Source: a virus
Strand: one strand, 5' to 3'
DNA: 49,740 nt
Virus record (IMG/VR): IMGVR_UViG_3300033571_011171
Coordinates: 1 to 49,740 of that record
Shown in pieces: positions 7,396 to 16,171 of the stretch. Positions within the stretch are counted from its first letter, which is position 1; the number at the start of each line of letters is the position of its first letter. The position numbers and the translations under genes were made by a program. The notes beneath the pieces were generated by a model that ran no database searches, was not told where the DNA came from, and saw nothing but the letters and a program-made list of their open reading frames with translations.

Positions 7396-8537
7396 CGCTT
7401 ATGATTCAGGAACACCTGCGCCCACTGATCCTTCGTCAGCTGCTCAGTTGAGGTGGTGAAAATACGGTGGATGTGGTCGATCGCCATATTCCAGTGAACC
7501 TTCGCTTCGGGCTGGCTGAGGATATGGGACACGGACGAGTTTCTGAGTTTCGCCAGCTCCATCAGTGCGCTGTTTCCTGCTTCGTTTCCGAACGCTGGGA
7601 TTTGCCCACCGTTATCGAACTGAGCGGCTGGGATATTCTCAGGTACTTCGATCGGTGCCTGCACAGGATTGAACTGAGGTGCTGGTGTGGTCACCACTGG
7701 GTTCGCTGGCGCGGTCTGTGGTGTCAACCACGGTGCGTTCTGCTGCGGTAGCGGTGCGTGTGGTGATGGCTGCGGCTGCTCAGAAGGGAACACCATCGGA
7801 ATCGGTTGTGGTGGTGTCTGCTCGATCGGTGCAGGTGCAGGTACTGCTGCCGCCTTCGCTGCTTTCCACGCGAGGAATTCCTGCATCTCAGCTTCCTGAG
7901 CCTTCAACGCAGCTTCTCGCTCTGCTAGTTCGCGTTCCTTCGCCTCGCGCTCTGCCTTCTCCTGGGCAACACGGGCAATCTCTGCCTGTCCGATGGCAAC
8001 CCAGCTGTTGAGCTGCTCCTCACTTGCCGTGTCGATCTGATCGAACAGAACCCTGTTTATCCCACAGGTGTAGAACTGCCCGTTCATCGTCCAGCCGTTC
8101 GATGTCAGCAGGTCAATTCTGCGCTGCTGCTCCGCTTCGGCTTCCTTCTGCAAACGGATTTGTTCAGCGTTGATCTTACCGTCAACGTATTCGCGCTTGC
8201 CCTCAGCCGTCTTGATCATCTTATCGCAGTGAGCTTTTAGATTCTCGAGCATAGTTCGAACGGGCTTGGTCGATTCAATACGGGTTTTATCTACCGCGAT
8301 CTCATACTTACGGAGCTTCTTCGATAAGCCTTCCGCGTGCGCCAACGATGCCTTGTCGGTGATCGGTGGCATAGATTCTACTTCTGCGATCAGTGCCTGC
8401 AGTTGCTGATCGAACGGTGTGTATTTCGCGAGCGCGTTCTTCTCCAAATCTTCGGGAACGAGAACGAGAACTTCTACTGCAACCTCTGCCTCGAGTTCGG
8501 CTTTGGTCGGCTTTTTTGCTGATGCTGTTTTAGCCAT
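7392..8537 (-). CDS. Coiled-coil protein with Pro/Gln-rich linker (381 aa), unknown function
   Basis: Residues 40-135 and 185-240 are strongly helical and charged (for example the EKAEREAKERELAERE heptads). Residues about 245-320 are rich in Pro, Gln and Ala. The C-terminal 55 residues form a separate helical patch ending in DQWAQVFLNHKR. The layout recalls phage proteins annotated as DUF1351-like, but I cannot confirm this. It has a CACACACA-type leader and is translationally coupled to the 46-aa membrane protein. It probably belongs to the unit starting at the promoter at 8803. Confidence 0.7.
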   Translation of the reverse strand: MAKTASAKKPTKAELEAEVAVEVLVLVPEDLEKNALAKYTPFDQQLQALIAEVESMPPITDKASLAHAEGLSKKLRKYEIAVDKTRIESTKPVRTMLENLKAHCDKMIKTAEGKREYVDGKINAEQIRLQKEAEAEQQRRIDLLTSNGWTMNGQFYTCGINRVLFDQIDTASEEQLNSWVAIGQAEIARVAQEKAEREAKERELAEREAALKAQEAEMQEFLAWKAAKAAAVPAPAPIEQTPPQPIPMVFPSEQPQPSPHAPLPQQNAPWLTPQTAPANPVVTTPAPQFNPVQAPIEVPENIPAAQFDNGGQIPAFGNEAGNSALMELAKLRNSSVSHILSQPEAKVHWNMAIDHIHRIFTTSTEQLTKDQWAQVFLNHKR

Positions 8538-8551
8538 GGTATGTGTGTGAA

Positions 8552-8752
8552 TTAATTGAGTTGCGCCTTTATCAGTTCCTCGATGATCTCGAGGGACTGC
8601 TCATTGTTCAATATGATTTGCGAGTAAATTACGGGGTTTGAAATGCCCTGTTCCATCCTCCGACGTAAGCGAAGGTTTTCCATCAGTATCTGCGCTTTCT
8701 GACAGCGGAGCTTATCGACGGTCTTGATGCCGCCTGAAATAGTTATGATCAT
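8552..8752 (-). CDS. Small unknown protein with CAGCGAC leader (66 aa)
   Basis: I choose the ATG at 8752 because the predicted transcription start lies near 8766, which makes longer frames untranslatable, and because TCAGCGAC directly precedes it as in other genes of this phage. The protein is helical and basic in the middle (MENLRLRRRMEQ) and acidic at the end. It is the first gene behind the conserved promoter at 8773-8803. It may be a regulator of the small downstream unit; no family recognised. Confidence 0.65.
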   Translation of the reverse strand: MIITISGGIKTVDKLRCQKAQILMENLRLRRRMEQGISNPVIYSQIILNNEQSLEIIEELIKAQLN

Positions 8753-8772
8753 GTCGCTGATTATCATGGGAG

Positions 8773-8803
8773 CAAATATACAACCTCTTTCGATATTTCC
8801 AAA
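8773..8803 (-). promoter_or_regulatory. Bacteroidota-type promoter, extended phage consensus
   Basis: Leftward TTTG (8803-8800), 19-bp spacer and TATATTTG (8780-8773) match the consensus exactly. The bases around the -33 box (TGTTCGGACATTTGGAAAT) are shared with the promoters at 37158 and 49523, suggesting a common activator or repressor site. Confidence 0.85.
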
Positions 8804-8812
8804 TGTCCGAAC

Positions 8813-8842
8813 AAAAAAAATCCGAGAATTTCTTCTCGGATT
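8813..8842 (-). terminator. Terminator of the 8860-9309 gene
   Basis: Leftward AATCCGAGAA and TTCTCGGATT form a perfect 10-bp stem with a 4-base loop, followed by a run of T. It lies directly upstream of the next leftward promoter. Confidence 0.88.
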
Positions 8843-8859
8843 TCTTTCAGCCCTCACCA

Positions 8860-9309
8860 TTACTGGAATTGATACAGTTTCATGAACCGCTCACGGTTCG
8901 GCTTCCGAACTGAGCCATCAGCCAGCAGCACGGTAACTTTGTCGTTCTCCACAGACTGGACCACTCCTGCGCGCTTGCAGGCTTTTCTGATTACCACCAG
9001 CCCCGATTCGATCGACACGGTGATCTGCTGGGTCTGCTCCTCAACGTCGGAGTTATCCATGAACACCACCGTGCCCGTTTCCTCCTCCGTCGGCTGCTCG
9101 TCGCTCGCCAGGTATTTCATCGCGGCCTCCACCAATCGGTTCACTCCTGCCTGTGCCACAAGGATATTCTGCCCTGTGAGCTCACGGTACAATGATTGAC
9201 GGGTGAACCTGTGATCAGGTCCTGACAGTTTCCAAATTAGCGCGGTTACTTCTCTGCGTAAATCGCTGCCAGTGTACTTCGTTCTGAGGTTTTCAAGTTG
9301 TGCTTTCAT
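8860..9309 (-). CDS. Unknown protein behind an operator-controlled promoter (149 aa)
   Basis: The ATG at 9309 is chosen because the promoter at 9337-9367 lies inside the longer frame; it is preceded by CAGCGACT. The N-terminal half looks like a helical domain (residues 10-70, TRQSLYRELTGQN). The C-terminal half (105-149) has a small beta-rich KOW/SH3-like pattern (AGVVQSVENDKVTVLLADGS). The gene is a monocistronic unit between its own promoter and its own terminator. A regulatory role is plausible but not shown. Confidence 0.7.
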   Translation of the reverse strand: MKAQLENLRTKYTGSDLRREVTALIWKLSGPDHRFTRQSLYRELTGQNILVAQAGVNRLVEAAMKYLASDEQPTEEETGTVVFMDNSDVEEQTQQITVSIESGLVVIRKACKRAGVVQSVENDKVTVLLADGSVRKPNRERFMKLYQFQ

Positions 9310-9336
9310 AGTCGCTGTATGTTTTGTTTTGTCTGA

Positions 9337-9367
9337 CAAACGTACAGGGGTGATGTTAGACGACAAA
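9337..9367 (-). promoter_or_regulatory. Consensus promoter with overlapping operator
   Basis: TTTG (9367-9364), 19-bp spacer and TACGTTTG (9344-9337) form a perfect leftward Bacteroidota promoter. An 8-bp inverted repeat, GATGTTAG at 9352-9359 and CTAACATC at 9378-9385, straddles the -33 box, the position expected for a repressor that blocks RNA polymerase. Confidence 0.82.
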
Positions 9368-9400
9368 ATCCACCTGCCTAACATCCTGTCCGACACCACG

Positions 9401-9432
9401 AAAAAAAACGGGCAGCCCCGAAAGACTACCCG
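9401..9432 (-). terminator. Terminator of the tail/lysozyme unit
   Basis: Leftward CGGGTAG and CTGCCCG pair (one G-T) and are followed by eight T. It lies 32 bases after the endolysin stop; between the two is a (GT)n tract complementary to ACACACACACGCGCACACACAC. Confidence 0.82.
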
Positions 9433-9463
9433 CTACACACACACGCGCACACACACGTATCTT

Positions 9464-9949
9464 TTAGGCTCTCGGTACTTCGAAGTACAACTTAGCCTCA
9501 GCTTCTCTGCGTCGAACCAGCCCAGGCAACACTCGCCCTCCGCCCTTGTTCCATTTCAGAAACTCAGCACGGATGGCTGGGTTCTCAGGATCGGCTTTCA
9601 CCAGCCTGAGCAACGTGGAATCTCCCAACCCTTCGGGCAGTCGATCATCGTCGATATCAGCACCCACGTTGAACGCAAACGATACCAACGCGTCGAACTG
9701 GTTTTGGCTGACCTCAACGCCACGGAGCAGCGATGCAACGTCACGCTCGAACGGTTTGAGCGTAGCCATCAGCAGTGCTTCTGCTTCGGCTTCGTTCTTC
9801 AACCGATCGGTCGCCTTGATTCTTCGTCCATCGGGCCAGCGAGTTGAGCCGTACCCAATGGTCAGGTGTCCAGCTGGGCAAACGTATGCCGCGAGCTTCA
9901 ACCCTTCAAATTCTTTGATGAGCGCAATACCGCGCTTTCCTGTTTTCAT
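9464..9949 (-). CDS. Phage-type lysozyme (GH24 muramidase), endolysin
   Basis: 161 residues that hydrolyse the N-acetylmuramic acid to N-acetylglucosamine bond of peptidoglycan. The catalytic triad spacing is clear: Glu15, eight residues, Cys24, five residues, Thr30 (E-8-C-5-T, the P1 Lyz-type variant of E-D-T), followed by IGYGST. The QFDALVSFAFNVG segment is also typical. There is no signal peptide or SAR domain, so release would need a canonical holin. It is the last gene of the leftward tail operon and overlaps the tail-fibre stop by one base, while the spanin and holin candidates are 32 kb away. Confidence 0.93.
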   Translation of the reverse strand: MKTGKRGIALIKEFEGLKLAAYVCPAGHLTIGYGSTRWPDGRRIKATDRLKNEAEAEALLMATLKPFERDVASLLRGVEVSQNQFDALVSFAFNVGADIDDDRLPEGLGDSTLLRLVKADPENPAIRAEFLKWNKGGGRVLPGLVRRREAEAKLYFEVPRA

Positions 9950-11178
9950 TACGCTTTAATGATGTAGTTAGTAACCAACGACGGCTGCATGTTCTGATGT
10001 GCCTGAGTAACGCCACTCGTACCGCCAGTGCTTCTGCTGTTAAATGCAGTGCCAGCAGCGTTATTCATCACCACGGTATCGCCACCGTCAGGCAGAGTGT
10101 TACGCCCTGCAACGGTCGGTAACCCGTGGGTGTGTGGCGGCATCTGAGCAACTGTCAGCGTGACGTTCTCAGCTCCACCAGCAGCACCAAGGGCAGCACC
10201 GTTGATCGACGAGCCAGCAGTGGTGACACGATTTGCAGCAGTGCCGCCCATGTCGTCTTTTCCGATCGCAGCGCGACCGCGAAGATCGGGAACTTGGAAA
10301 ACACCCTGCTCTGTGTCGCCTCCGAAGTTGGTACCGATCACAGAATAGAGCCGCGGAAACTCGTCGATGCTGCGTTCGAGTCCATCGCACAACAGCCAGC
10401 CAGTCGGAGCAGATGCACCAGCAAATGGCGCGATCGTTCCAGCAGGTATTGCGGATTCGAGGTTCGTATCTCTGCGGTACTCAAACGTGCTGATCGTGTC
10501 CCACGAACCGTTTGCCAGCTTGCGAGCGATACCCACGAACACAGCGAGAATTGGCACCCACGTCGTTGAGCCCGAGTTCCAACGCTTCATCTGCTCCGCG
10601 CCTTGATCATACCAAAATGCGAGGTTGGCAGGTGAATCAGGTGGTTCGATCGAATACACAGGAGCGATCGCAGAGCCGCGGAACTCAACAGCGCCAGTGG
10701 TGGCATTGAGAAGCGCGTAAATGTGGTACACGGTGGTGTTTGTCGGTACGTCGAGCACCGTGCCACCCGATGTGACATTCCCGAAATAGTCGATCGGTCC
10801 TTTCTCATCGTAGCCAGCAGCGAACGCCAGGCGAACGCCAGCAGCGAACGAGAGTGTCGTTCCCGATGCAGTGAGGATTGCACGCTGGCTGGCAGCGTAT
10901 GGCCCTGAGATCACCGTGTTTCGTGGCACGTTGATCGGCAGCACGCCTCGAGCGAGTTTCGTGCGCTCAATGGAATTGTTTTCCAGTGCCGAACCGTCAG
11001 CGAGGCGATCGACCTTTTCGCGGAGGAACAAGTCGTTTTCGGCAAGCCTGCGAGCTTGCAGGTTGGCGATGTTGATATCCGAACCGTCGTGCCCGAGTAC
11101 CGGGTCTTCGGTTTCGATGCGATACACTTCCGTCGAGAAGGTCGCTTCTGCCTGTGTAGGGAGAGTAAGATTTGCCAT
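9949..11178 (-). CDS. Tail fibre with phage tail collar domain
   Basis: 409-residue receptor-binding or fibre protein. The C-terminal part contains the tail collar domain (from about 245): GTIAPFAGASAPTGWLLCDG, then VPDLRGRAAIG and a final PPHTHGLP before the tip. The region before it is beta-rich. Genomic position after gpI and a small fibre-like protein, and before the endolysin, matches P2 gpH or Mu S. The short tip (last 80 residues, Gly/Thr/Asn-rich) is likely to contact the host surface. Confidence 0.88.
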   Translation of the reverse strand: MANLTLPTQAEATFSTEVYRIETEDPVLGHDGSDINIANLQARRLAENDLFLREKVDRLADGSALENNSIERTKLARGVLPINVPRNTVISGPYAASQRAILTASGTTLSFAAGVRLAFAAGYDEKGPIDYFGNVTSGGTVLDVPTNTTVYHIYALLNATTGAVEFRGSAIAPVYSIEPPDSPANLAFWYDQGAEQMKRWNSGSTTWVPILAVFVGIARKLANGSWDTISTFEYRRDTNLESAIPAGTIAPFAGASAPTGWLLCDGLERSIDEFPRLYSVIGTNFGGDTEQGVFQVPDLRGRAAIGKDDMGGTAANRVTTAGSSINGAALGAAGGAENVTLTVAQMPPHTHGLPTVAGRNTLPDGGDTVVMNNAAGTAFNSRSTGGTSGVTQAHQNMQPSLVTNYIIKA

Positions 11179-11200
11179 TTTATCGTTGTTGGACTGCCAA

Positions 11201-11650
11201 TTAGAAGTTGATTTTCCAGCGCCCGGTAATCACCGAGCCTGATGTTTTTGCGAATGGTGAGCGAACTACACGGGCGAACATCACACCGTCTGAGGTGTAC
11301 AGCGCATATTCGCTGATGTCGTTTCCGTTGCCCTCGTCGTTATCCAAGGTGAAGTTGAACTGCACCTTTCCAACTGCGGGATATGTCGCGGAATCGATTG
11401 CCTTTTGGTTCACACCACTTGTGATGTTCACCTGAGTTTGGAGTGCGGTATTTGCCGATGCAGAGGCGGTTGTGCCAGTGCCGATGCGGAAATACTGAAC
11501 GGTCCCTGTTTCGTCGCCAGCGAGCAACTTAGCGAGGCGTTCGCGTCCAACAGAAACGACAAGGTTTTTGACGTGTTCGTATTCTATCCTGCCGTCAGTG
11601 TGTCGAATCTCGAACTCGACTTCGCCCGTTACTCTGATGTGATCTTTCAT
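11201..11650 (-). CDS. Tail-fibre associated protein (149 aa)
   Basis: Beta-rich protein whose ending (FNFTLDNDEGNGNDISEYAL, then TSDGVMFARVV) resembles the conserved start of phage tail-collar fibre proteins and small tail proteins that decorate the fibre base. It lies between gpI and the main fibre, the usual place for fibre connectors. The exact role is uncertain. Confidence 0.65.
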   Translation of the reverse strand: MKDHIRVTGEVEFEIRHTDGRIEYEHVKNLVVSVGRERLAKLLAGDETGTVQYFRIGTGTTASASANTALQTQVNITSGVNQKAIDSATYPAVGKVQFNFTLDNDEGNGNDISEYALYTSDGVMFARVVRSPFAKTSGSVITGRWKINF

Positions 11651-11699
11651 GCTGCGAATATAAGAATTAAGTATTTGTGTGTCTTGTGAATTGCGGTGA

Positions 11700-12947
11700 T
11701 TAATCGGTAGTGATTGCCGCCCATGTGGCTGCGATCGTTGCTTTGTCCGTTATCCCTGCTCCCGATGGAGGCGCAGGCGGTGTTTGCAGTGACAAGTCGA
11801 TGGCACTGCCACCAGCGACGAAGCCAGCAGCGGAAACGATGTCAGCTAAGATGGCATTTACCGCAGAGGTTGGCAGCGTGTTAGCTGTCAGGTCTATGAT
11901 GATATCCTGCCCGTCGAGTATCGCGCCGATATTCAAAACAGAACTCAGTGGTGTAGCGTTGCAGAAGAAATCGCCTGGCGCACACTGATCGATGAACTCA
12001 ATACTTTCAGGATATGAATTTCCGATGGTGATCGTCTTGATAGCGGCAGCATCTGCCACTCGCATTATGAACCCTAGGGTTTCTGTTCCCGTGAAGTTGT
12101 AAGTAACAGCTTCGGTGTTTCCAGCCGTTCGAGAATCCACAGTGCCGTCAGGAAGTTGGAATTCCAACTCAACGCCCAAGTACGACGAGTTGATAACTAT
12201 GGTAACGTCGATCTTGTTACCTTCGGTCGGTGTACCCAGCACTTTAAAGATCGTTGCCATAGTCGAATCGTTGATCTCCAACTCATCATACGTTCCGTTA
12301 TAAGTCGCTGAGCCGTCGAAATTCGCTGAACCGTCGTATTTGATCGGTCCGACTTGTTCGTCGAAATCGAATTCAATATCGAAGTCCAACTCGTCCGTTA
12401 CCTCAACGCTATCCTCGATGAACGCTGCCGCCTCAACAGCAATCAGCCGTGAGCGAACATTCTTCCATTCGTTGATCAGCTCCACAGCGATCTCAACCAC
12501 ATCGGGTTCGAGGTTCGCCAACTCCTCAGTATCAACAAGCACCTTGAAGCACGCCCAGTGATATGCACCACCGTAAGTGATCGTTCCGTTGAAACTCCAC
12601 TGCCCGTTGTACTGGTTGCCCGGTATAGGATGCAGAATCTCGACGTTGTTGATGCCGATTACTTTCAGGGATTCCTTCACTGAGAACTCTGTGCCCTCCT
12701 TACGCTGCATCTTAATTGCCCGTTTCAGGAGGTCACGTTGCTTTTGCTCAGTGTCTGCCCATCTCCACCCCCGATTCCCGAGAACGTTGAACTGACGAGC
12801 TAAAAAGGGCAATGCCTGAGCATCGCAGGTTTCGAGGATATACAGCAGCAGTTTATCCAATGGAATTTCTGCCAGCCGTTCCTCAACGACTTGCTCGAGG
12901 ATTCGCAAATCCTCCGTGTTGATCGAACCAGGTAGAAGATTATCCAT
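11700..12947 (-). CDS. Baseplate/tail protein I with C-terminal extension
   Basis: Residues 1-200 fit P2 gpI, the protein that closes the baseplate wedge and holds fibres: LARQFNVLG, RWADTEQKQRDLLKRAI and ESLKVIGINNVEI. Beyond 200 there is an acidic, Asp/Glu-rich stretch followed by a beta-rich domain with YDGSANFDGSATYNGTYDE repeats and a Thr/Ala-rich end. This extension is absent from P2 gpI and could form an extra fibre attachment or host-contact module. The start overlaps gpJ by 8 bp. Confidence 0.85.
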   Translation of the reverse strand: MDNLLPGSINTEDLRILEQVVEERLAEIPLDKLLLYILETCDAQALPFLARQFNVLGNRGWRWADTEQKQRDLLKRAIKMQRKEGTEFSVKESLKVIGINNVEILHPIPGNQYNGQWSFNGTITYGGAYHWACFKVLVDTEELANLEPDVVEIAVELINEWKNVRSRLIAVEAAAFIEDSVEVTDELDFDIEFDFDEQVGPIKYDGSANFDGSATYNGTYDELEINDSTMATIFKVLGTPTEGNKIDVTIVINSSYLGVELEFQLPDGTVDSRTAGNTEAVTYNFTGTETLGFIMRVADAAAIKTITIGNSYPESIEFIDQCAPGDFFCNATPLSSVLNIGAILDGQDIIIDLTANTLPTSAVNAILADIVSAAGFVAGGSAIDLSLQTPPAPPSGAGITDKATIAATWAAITTD

Positions 12948-14052
12948 TGACGATGCTTGCCACTGTTACCGTAATTCCTTCGCACACCGCGAACTCCGAA
13001 GGAGCGACTACCAAGTCACTCGATGGTGTTGTGATGTTCACCGAGTACACACCGTCAACCATGCACAGGGCAGTGAGCTGATCGAGTGTGATATCCAGTC
13101 CTAGTTTTGAAATCCGCAGCGCGGTGAACTGCTCGAGAACCTGCTGCACCTGCTGAACCACCAGCTGCTGTGCCGCGGTGGTGAGAATGGTGAGCTCGAC
13201 TGCCAACGTGTAGGTGATGGGAGTGGGAGCGGTGACGATCACCGTATCGGTGAGCGGTCGCACGTCCTCTGCATCCAGCGTGGCGAACACCTGATCGAGA
13301 ATTTCCTGCGGTGTGGTTTGCCCTCCACCGATCAGCGGAAACACCTGAACCGTTCCAGGCACAGGATTCGCCACGTACACATCCACGATCTGAGGCGATG
13401 CCGATCGCGTCCAGAACCGGTACGACGAATAGCTGCCAGCCGTTGCCGACTGAGCGAACGCGAGGAACACTCGCTGCCTGAGCTGCTCGTCCGTTTCCTC
13501 GTTGGAACCGCCCTCAGTGACTGTGACGTTCGTTGCCGTGGTTAGGTAAGGTTGCGGGTCGAGGATTACGTTCACGGTGTTCACGGCATAACCATTGCCA
13601 GTTTCTCCCGTGTCGAGGCACTCGCACTCGATCTCGACCTGGTTCACCGATGGCGCAACTGTGGTCGCTACCTTGGTGGCAAAAATCTTCTGCCCGTCCG
13701 ATGTCTGAACCCGCAGTCCTTCGGGCAGCACAAGCTGTCCATGTCCTGCAGTCAGGGTGAAACGGATGGTGCAATAAGCCTTCGCAGGCTCGAGGCGTGA
13801 ATCGATGCCGACGTTTCGTGCGAGGTAGTCCAGCACAGGACCGTCGGAGAAATCAGCGAGTAGCTGTTTCGCTGCCTCGTTCGCCTGAACGCGCAGGAGC
13901 TGTTCACGGTACGCCCAGTTGTTGAGCAACAGCCGCTCGAGCTGGGCAGGATATAAAGTCTTGCCCGTTAGTTCCTCATACCGCGCCACGCAATCGTTGA
14001 TGATCGCGTCCACGTCGGTGTCGAAAAATACGGGGATAGGTAGTGTGCTCAT
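12940..14052 (-). CDS. Baseplate assembly protein J
   Basis: 370 residues matching the P2 gpJ/Mu gp47 baseplate J family: DYLARNVGIDSRLEPAKA near the start, TETEDGNGYA-like GETGNGYAVNTVN in the middle, and GGSNEETDEQLRQRVFLAF, the family signature. It builds the wedges of the contractile-tail baseplate with gpW and gpI. It overlaps both neighbours by a few bases, so the baseplate genes form one coupled unit. Confidence 0.93.
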   Translation of the reverse strand: MSTLPIPVFFDTDVDAIINDCVARYEELTGKTLYPAQLERLLLNNWAYREQLLRVQANEAAKQLLADFSDGPVLDYLARNVGIDSRLEPAKAYCTIRFTLTAGHGQLVLPEGLRVQTSDGQKIFATKVATTVAPSVNQVEIECECLDTGETGNGYAVNTVNVILDPQPYLTTATNVTVTEGGSNEETDEQLRQRVFLAFAQSATAGSYSSYRFWTRSASPQIVDVYVANPVPGTVQVFPLIGGGQTTPQEILDQVFATLDAEDVRPLTDTVIVTAPTPITYTLAVELTILTTAAQQLVVQQVQQVLEQFTALRISKLGLDITLDQLTALCMVDGVYSVNITTPSSDLVVAPSEFAVCEGITVTVASIVNG

Positions 14053-14414
14053 AATGTCAGCGCGTATGTGATATTCACTTGTCCTGTATCGATGGTATTT
14101 TTGATACGGAAAGTGATGGTTACATTGAGCTTCTCGAGATTGATCGCAGCGTTGATCTTGGTGATCTCAACACGCGGTTCCCAAATCTCAACAGCATCGT
14201 AGATCGCCTTGATAATTCGGGCGCGATCGGTAACAGGCCCGTCGATGTACTGGTAAATGTCGCATCCGAACAGCGGTCTGAGAGGGTCTTCTCCTGGGCG
14301 CGTTGTGAGGATGATCCGAATGCATTGGTTGATGTCCTCAACGGATTGCACGACCTGTCCAGCCCCAGCAAGAGCAATGGAAAAATCGTTCGATGTTATC
14401 TGACTAAGCTGCAT
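14049..14414 (-). CDS. Baseplate wedge protein W (gp25-like)
   Basis: 121 residues of the P2 gpW/T4 gp25 lysozyme-like wedge family, with SVEDINQCIRIILTTRPGED, PLFGCDIYQYID and WEPRVEITKI. It initiates sheath polymerisation. It overlaps gpJ by 4 bp and the upstream small gene by 11 bp. Confidence 0.93.
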   Translation of the reverse strand: MQLSQITSNDFSIALAGAGQVVQSVEDINQCIRIILTTRPGEDPLRPLFGCDIYQYIDGPVTDRARIIKAIYDAVEIWEPRVEITKINAAINLEKLNVTITFRIKNTIDTGQVNITYALTL

Positions 14415-14685
14415 TTACGGCCTCAAATATAGTAATTAATTTTTCCGCAGCAGTCTTACGGATTTCTTCGGGCGTTGCTTCGCTGTCAGATTCCAGCAGC
14501 GCGCCTTCGATATACACGTCGTCGAGATTGATACCAATTACAGCGGGTGTTTCACCAGCGACGTTGAGGTGAACGAAAGTGTCGCTCAGCACCTCGATGT
14601 TATCAATTACACCAGTGATCGGTTCAACCGATACGTTGGTGATGAGAACGAATTCACGTTCGGGTGCAAATGTGAGTGTGATCAT
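14404..14685 (-). CDS. Small baseplate-operon protein (93 aa), unknown
   Basis: Beta-rich protein ([24 protein letters not shown]) with an acidic helical end. It overlaps the preceding and following genes by 4 and 11 bp, so it is translated with the baseplate proteins. No counterpart in P2 that I recognise; possibly a small structural adaptor. Confidence 0.7.
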   Translation of the reverse strand: MITLTFAPEREFVLITNVSVEPITGVIDNIEVLSDTFVHLNVAGETPAVIGINLDDVYIEGALLESDSEATPEEIRKTAAEKLITIFEAVNAA

Positions 14686-15638
14686 GGTCGTGTTCTGATT
14701 ATTCGCGCACCGTCGCAGAGCGCAGCATCTGCTCCCGATACCGTTTGTATTGTGAATACAGCGTATTTGATTGTCGTCCAGTCGATGTTGATATTCGACG
14801 GCGCAGCTCCTGCAACGGTCGAAATGTCGATCGCCAGTCCAGTGCCTGTGGCAAAGACGTAAGTGCTCGACGAGGATTTCACCCGCAGGTGTCGGAGCAG
14901 CCCTTGAAAAAACGTCGTTGAACCTGGGCTTCCCGTCATAATCTGAATCGGTGAACCTGACAGATTCGGAGTAGAGTTGATGTAAACCCGAGCCGTATAA
15001 CCAGCAGCTGTGCCGCTCTTACGCCACAGCCCGAGGATTTCCACCCAGTCACCCGGCTGGATATCATTCGCGTCGATGGTGATTACTTTTGAAACAGTGT
15101 TTCCGGTACCAATAGAAACAGCTCCATCAGTCGAATCCGTCCATGCCTTAATGTTACTCGATGCGCCTGCAGGACCCTGCGGTCCCGTTGCACCTGTCGG
15201 ACCAGCGGGTCCCTGTGGTCCAGTCGCGCCAGTTGGACCAGCAGGACCTGTGGCACCAGTTGGTCCTGCTGGACCTTCGGGACCAGTGGCACCTGTTGCT
15301 CCTGGTGCTCCGTCCTCACCAGCGATCGCGAGCGTGTTCCAGTACGTGACGTTCGTAGGGAGATTTCCCGTACTGGCTAAGATGCACACATACGAGCTGC
15401 CGTTGTAGTACACGGCATCATTGGGCACGTATGCCGTGGCAGGGTTGTAAGCCCCACGCCACACGATGCCGCCACCAGTGGAGATGTACGCCTCGATCTC
15501 ATCCGCGATCGGTTCAGTGATGGCAGTTGCCAGCCTGTCGATTGCCTCGATCTGCTCGTCAGAAATCTGAGAGCTGCCCAAGTTATCGAGCATCGCGGAA
15601 ACGATGGTGTCGTAAATGTATGTCCGATTTACAGGCAT
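14682..15638 (-). CDS. Tail protein with collagen-like Gly-X-Y repeats and a carbohydrate-binding-like module
   Basis: 318 residues. Residues 60-105 ([19 protein letters not shown], then a final YWN) resemble the small aromatic carbohydrate-binding modules found on phage tails and chitinases. Residues 107-159 are 18 Gly-X-Y triplets ([13 protein letters not shown] type), predicting a collagen-like triple helix. The C-terminal part is a beta-rich head. It lies between the spike gene and gpW, so it may be a trimeric side fibre. The repeats make this stretch prone to length variation. Confidence 0.8.
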   Translation of the reverse strand: MPVNRTYIYDTIVSAMLDNLGSSQISDEQIEAIDRLATAITEPIADEIEAYISTGGGIVWRGAYNPATAYVPNDAVYYNGSSYVCILASTGNLPTNVTYWNTLAIAGEDGAPGATGATGPEGPAGPTGATGPAGPTGATGPQGPAGPTGATGPQGPAGASSNIKAWTDSTDGAVSIGTGNTVSKVITIDANDIQPGDWVEILGLWRKSGTAAGYTARVYINSTPNLSGSPIQIMTGSPGSTTFFQGLLRHLRVKSSSSTYVFATGTGLAIDISTVAGAAPSNINIDWTTIKYAVFTIQTVSGADAALCDGARIIRTRP

Positions 15639-16171
15639 TAGGCTTCGAAGATCATGTTAATGAATGATTGAATCGCTGCATACGCTGGCGAGTTGATCGG
15701 AATTCCTGTTGGTCCACACGGTGTCGGATGCGTTTCTGCCTGCAGCTGAGTGAGCAAATCATTCATCTGCTGCTTGAACGACTGTCCACCAGCCTTGATC
15801 GTGAACCCTGCGGTTTTGTCGAGGCTGAATTCCAGCGCGCCCATTTTTACGTCCATACGGTGACCAGCGCGATCGTATTTCACGGTCGTGCCGTCTTTGA
15901 ACTTCACGCCCGTGATATCCTCTCCCGAGGTATCAGAATTAGTGGTATCCTTCTCAGAGTATTTCGAGCCTAATACGTAGCCATTCTCAGCATGCTGGTC
16001 CATAAACACGGCAACGACTTCGCCCTTATCGTAGATGCGGAAAAACTTATCGTCTTTGCTGCCCTGCGATAACACCGAAATCCAGTCAGTGGTGAAGTCG
16101 TCTTCTTCGAAGAACACTTTCACCCGTGCCTTGGACGGGTCTGAATCTACTATTCTGCCCTCTCTGATCAT
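15638..16171 (-). CDS. Baseplate spike/assembly protein V
   Basis: 177 residues from the ATG at 16171; a longer frame to 16276 is antisense-like and overlaps the upstream gene. Similar to P2 gpV/Mu gp45: an OB-like N-terminal domain ([19 protein letters not shown]) followed by a beta-helical needle part ([17 protein letters not shown]). It forms the membrane-piercing tip under the hub. It starts by ATGA overlap with the sorting-domain gene, so the two proteins are made together. Confidence 0.85.
   Translation of the reverse strand: MIREGRIVDSDPSKARVKVFFEEDDFTTDWISVLSQGSKDDKFFRIYDKGEVVAVFMDQHAENGYVLGSKYSEKDTTNSDTSGEDITGVKFKDGTTVKYDRAGHRMDVKMGALEFSLDKTAGFTIKAGGQSFKQQMNDLLTQLQAETHPTPCGPTGIPINSPAYAAIQSFINMIFEA

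Noticed and set aside
9464-9949. SAR endolysin
   Set aside because: The E-8-C-5-T spacing resembles that of P1 Lyz, but the N-terminus (MKTGKRGIALIKEFEG) has no hydrophobic signal-anchor segment.
15010-15408. Collagen/proline-rich plus-strand frame
   Set aside because: Antisense shadow of the Gly-X-Y repeats; the minus-strand frame has intact flanking domains and coupled neighbours.
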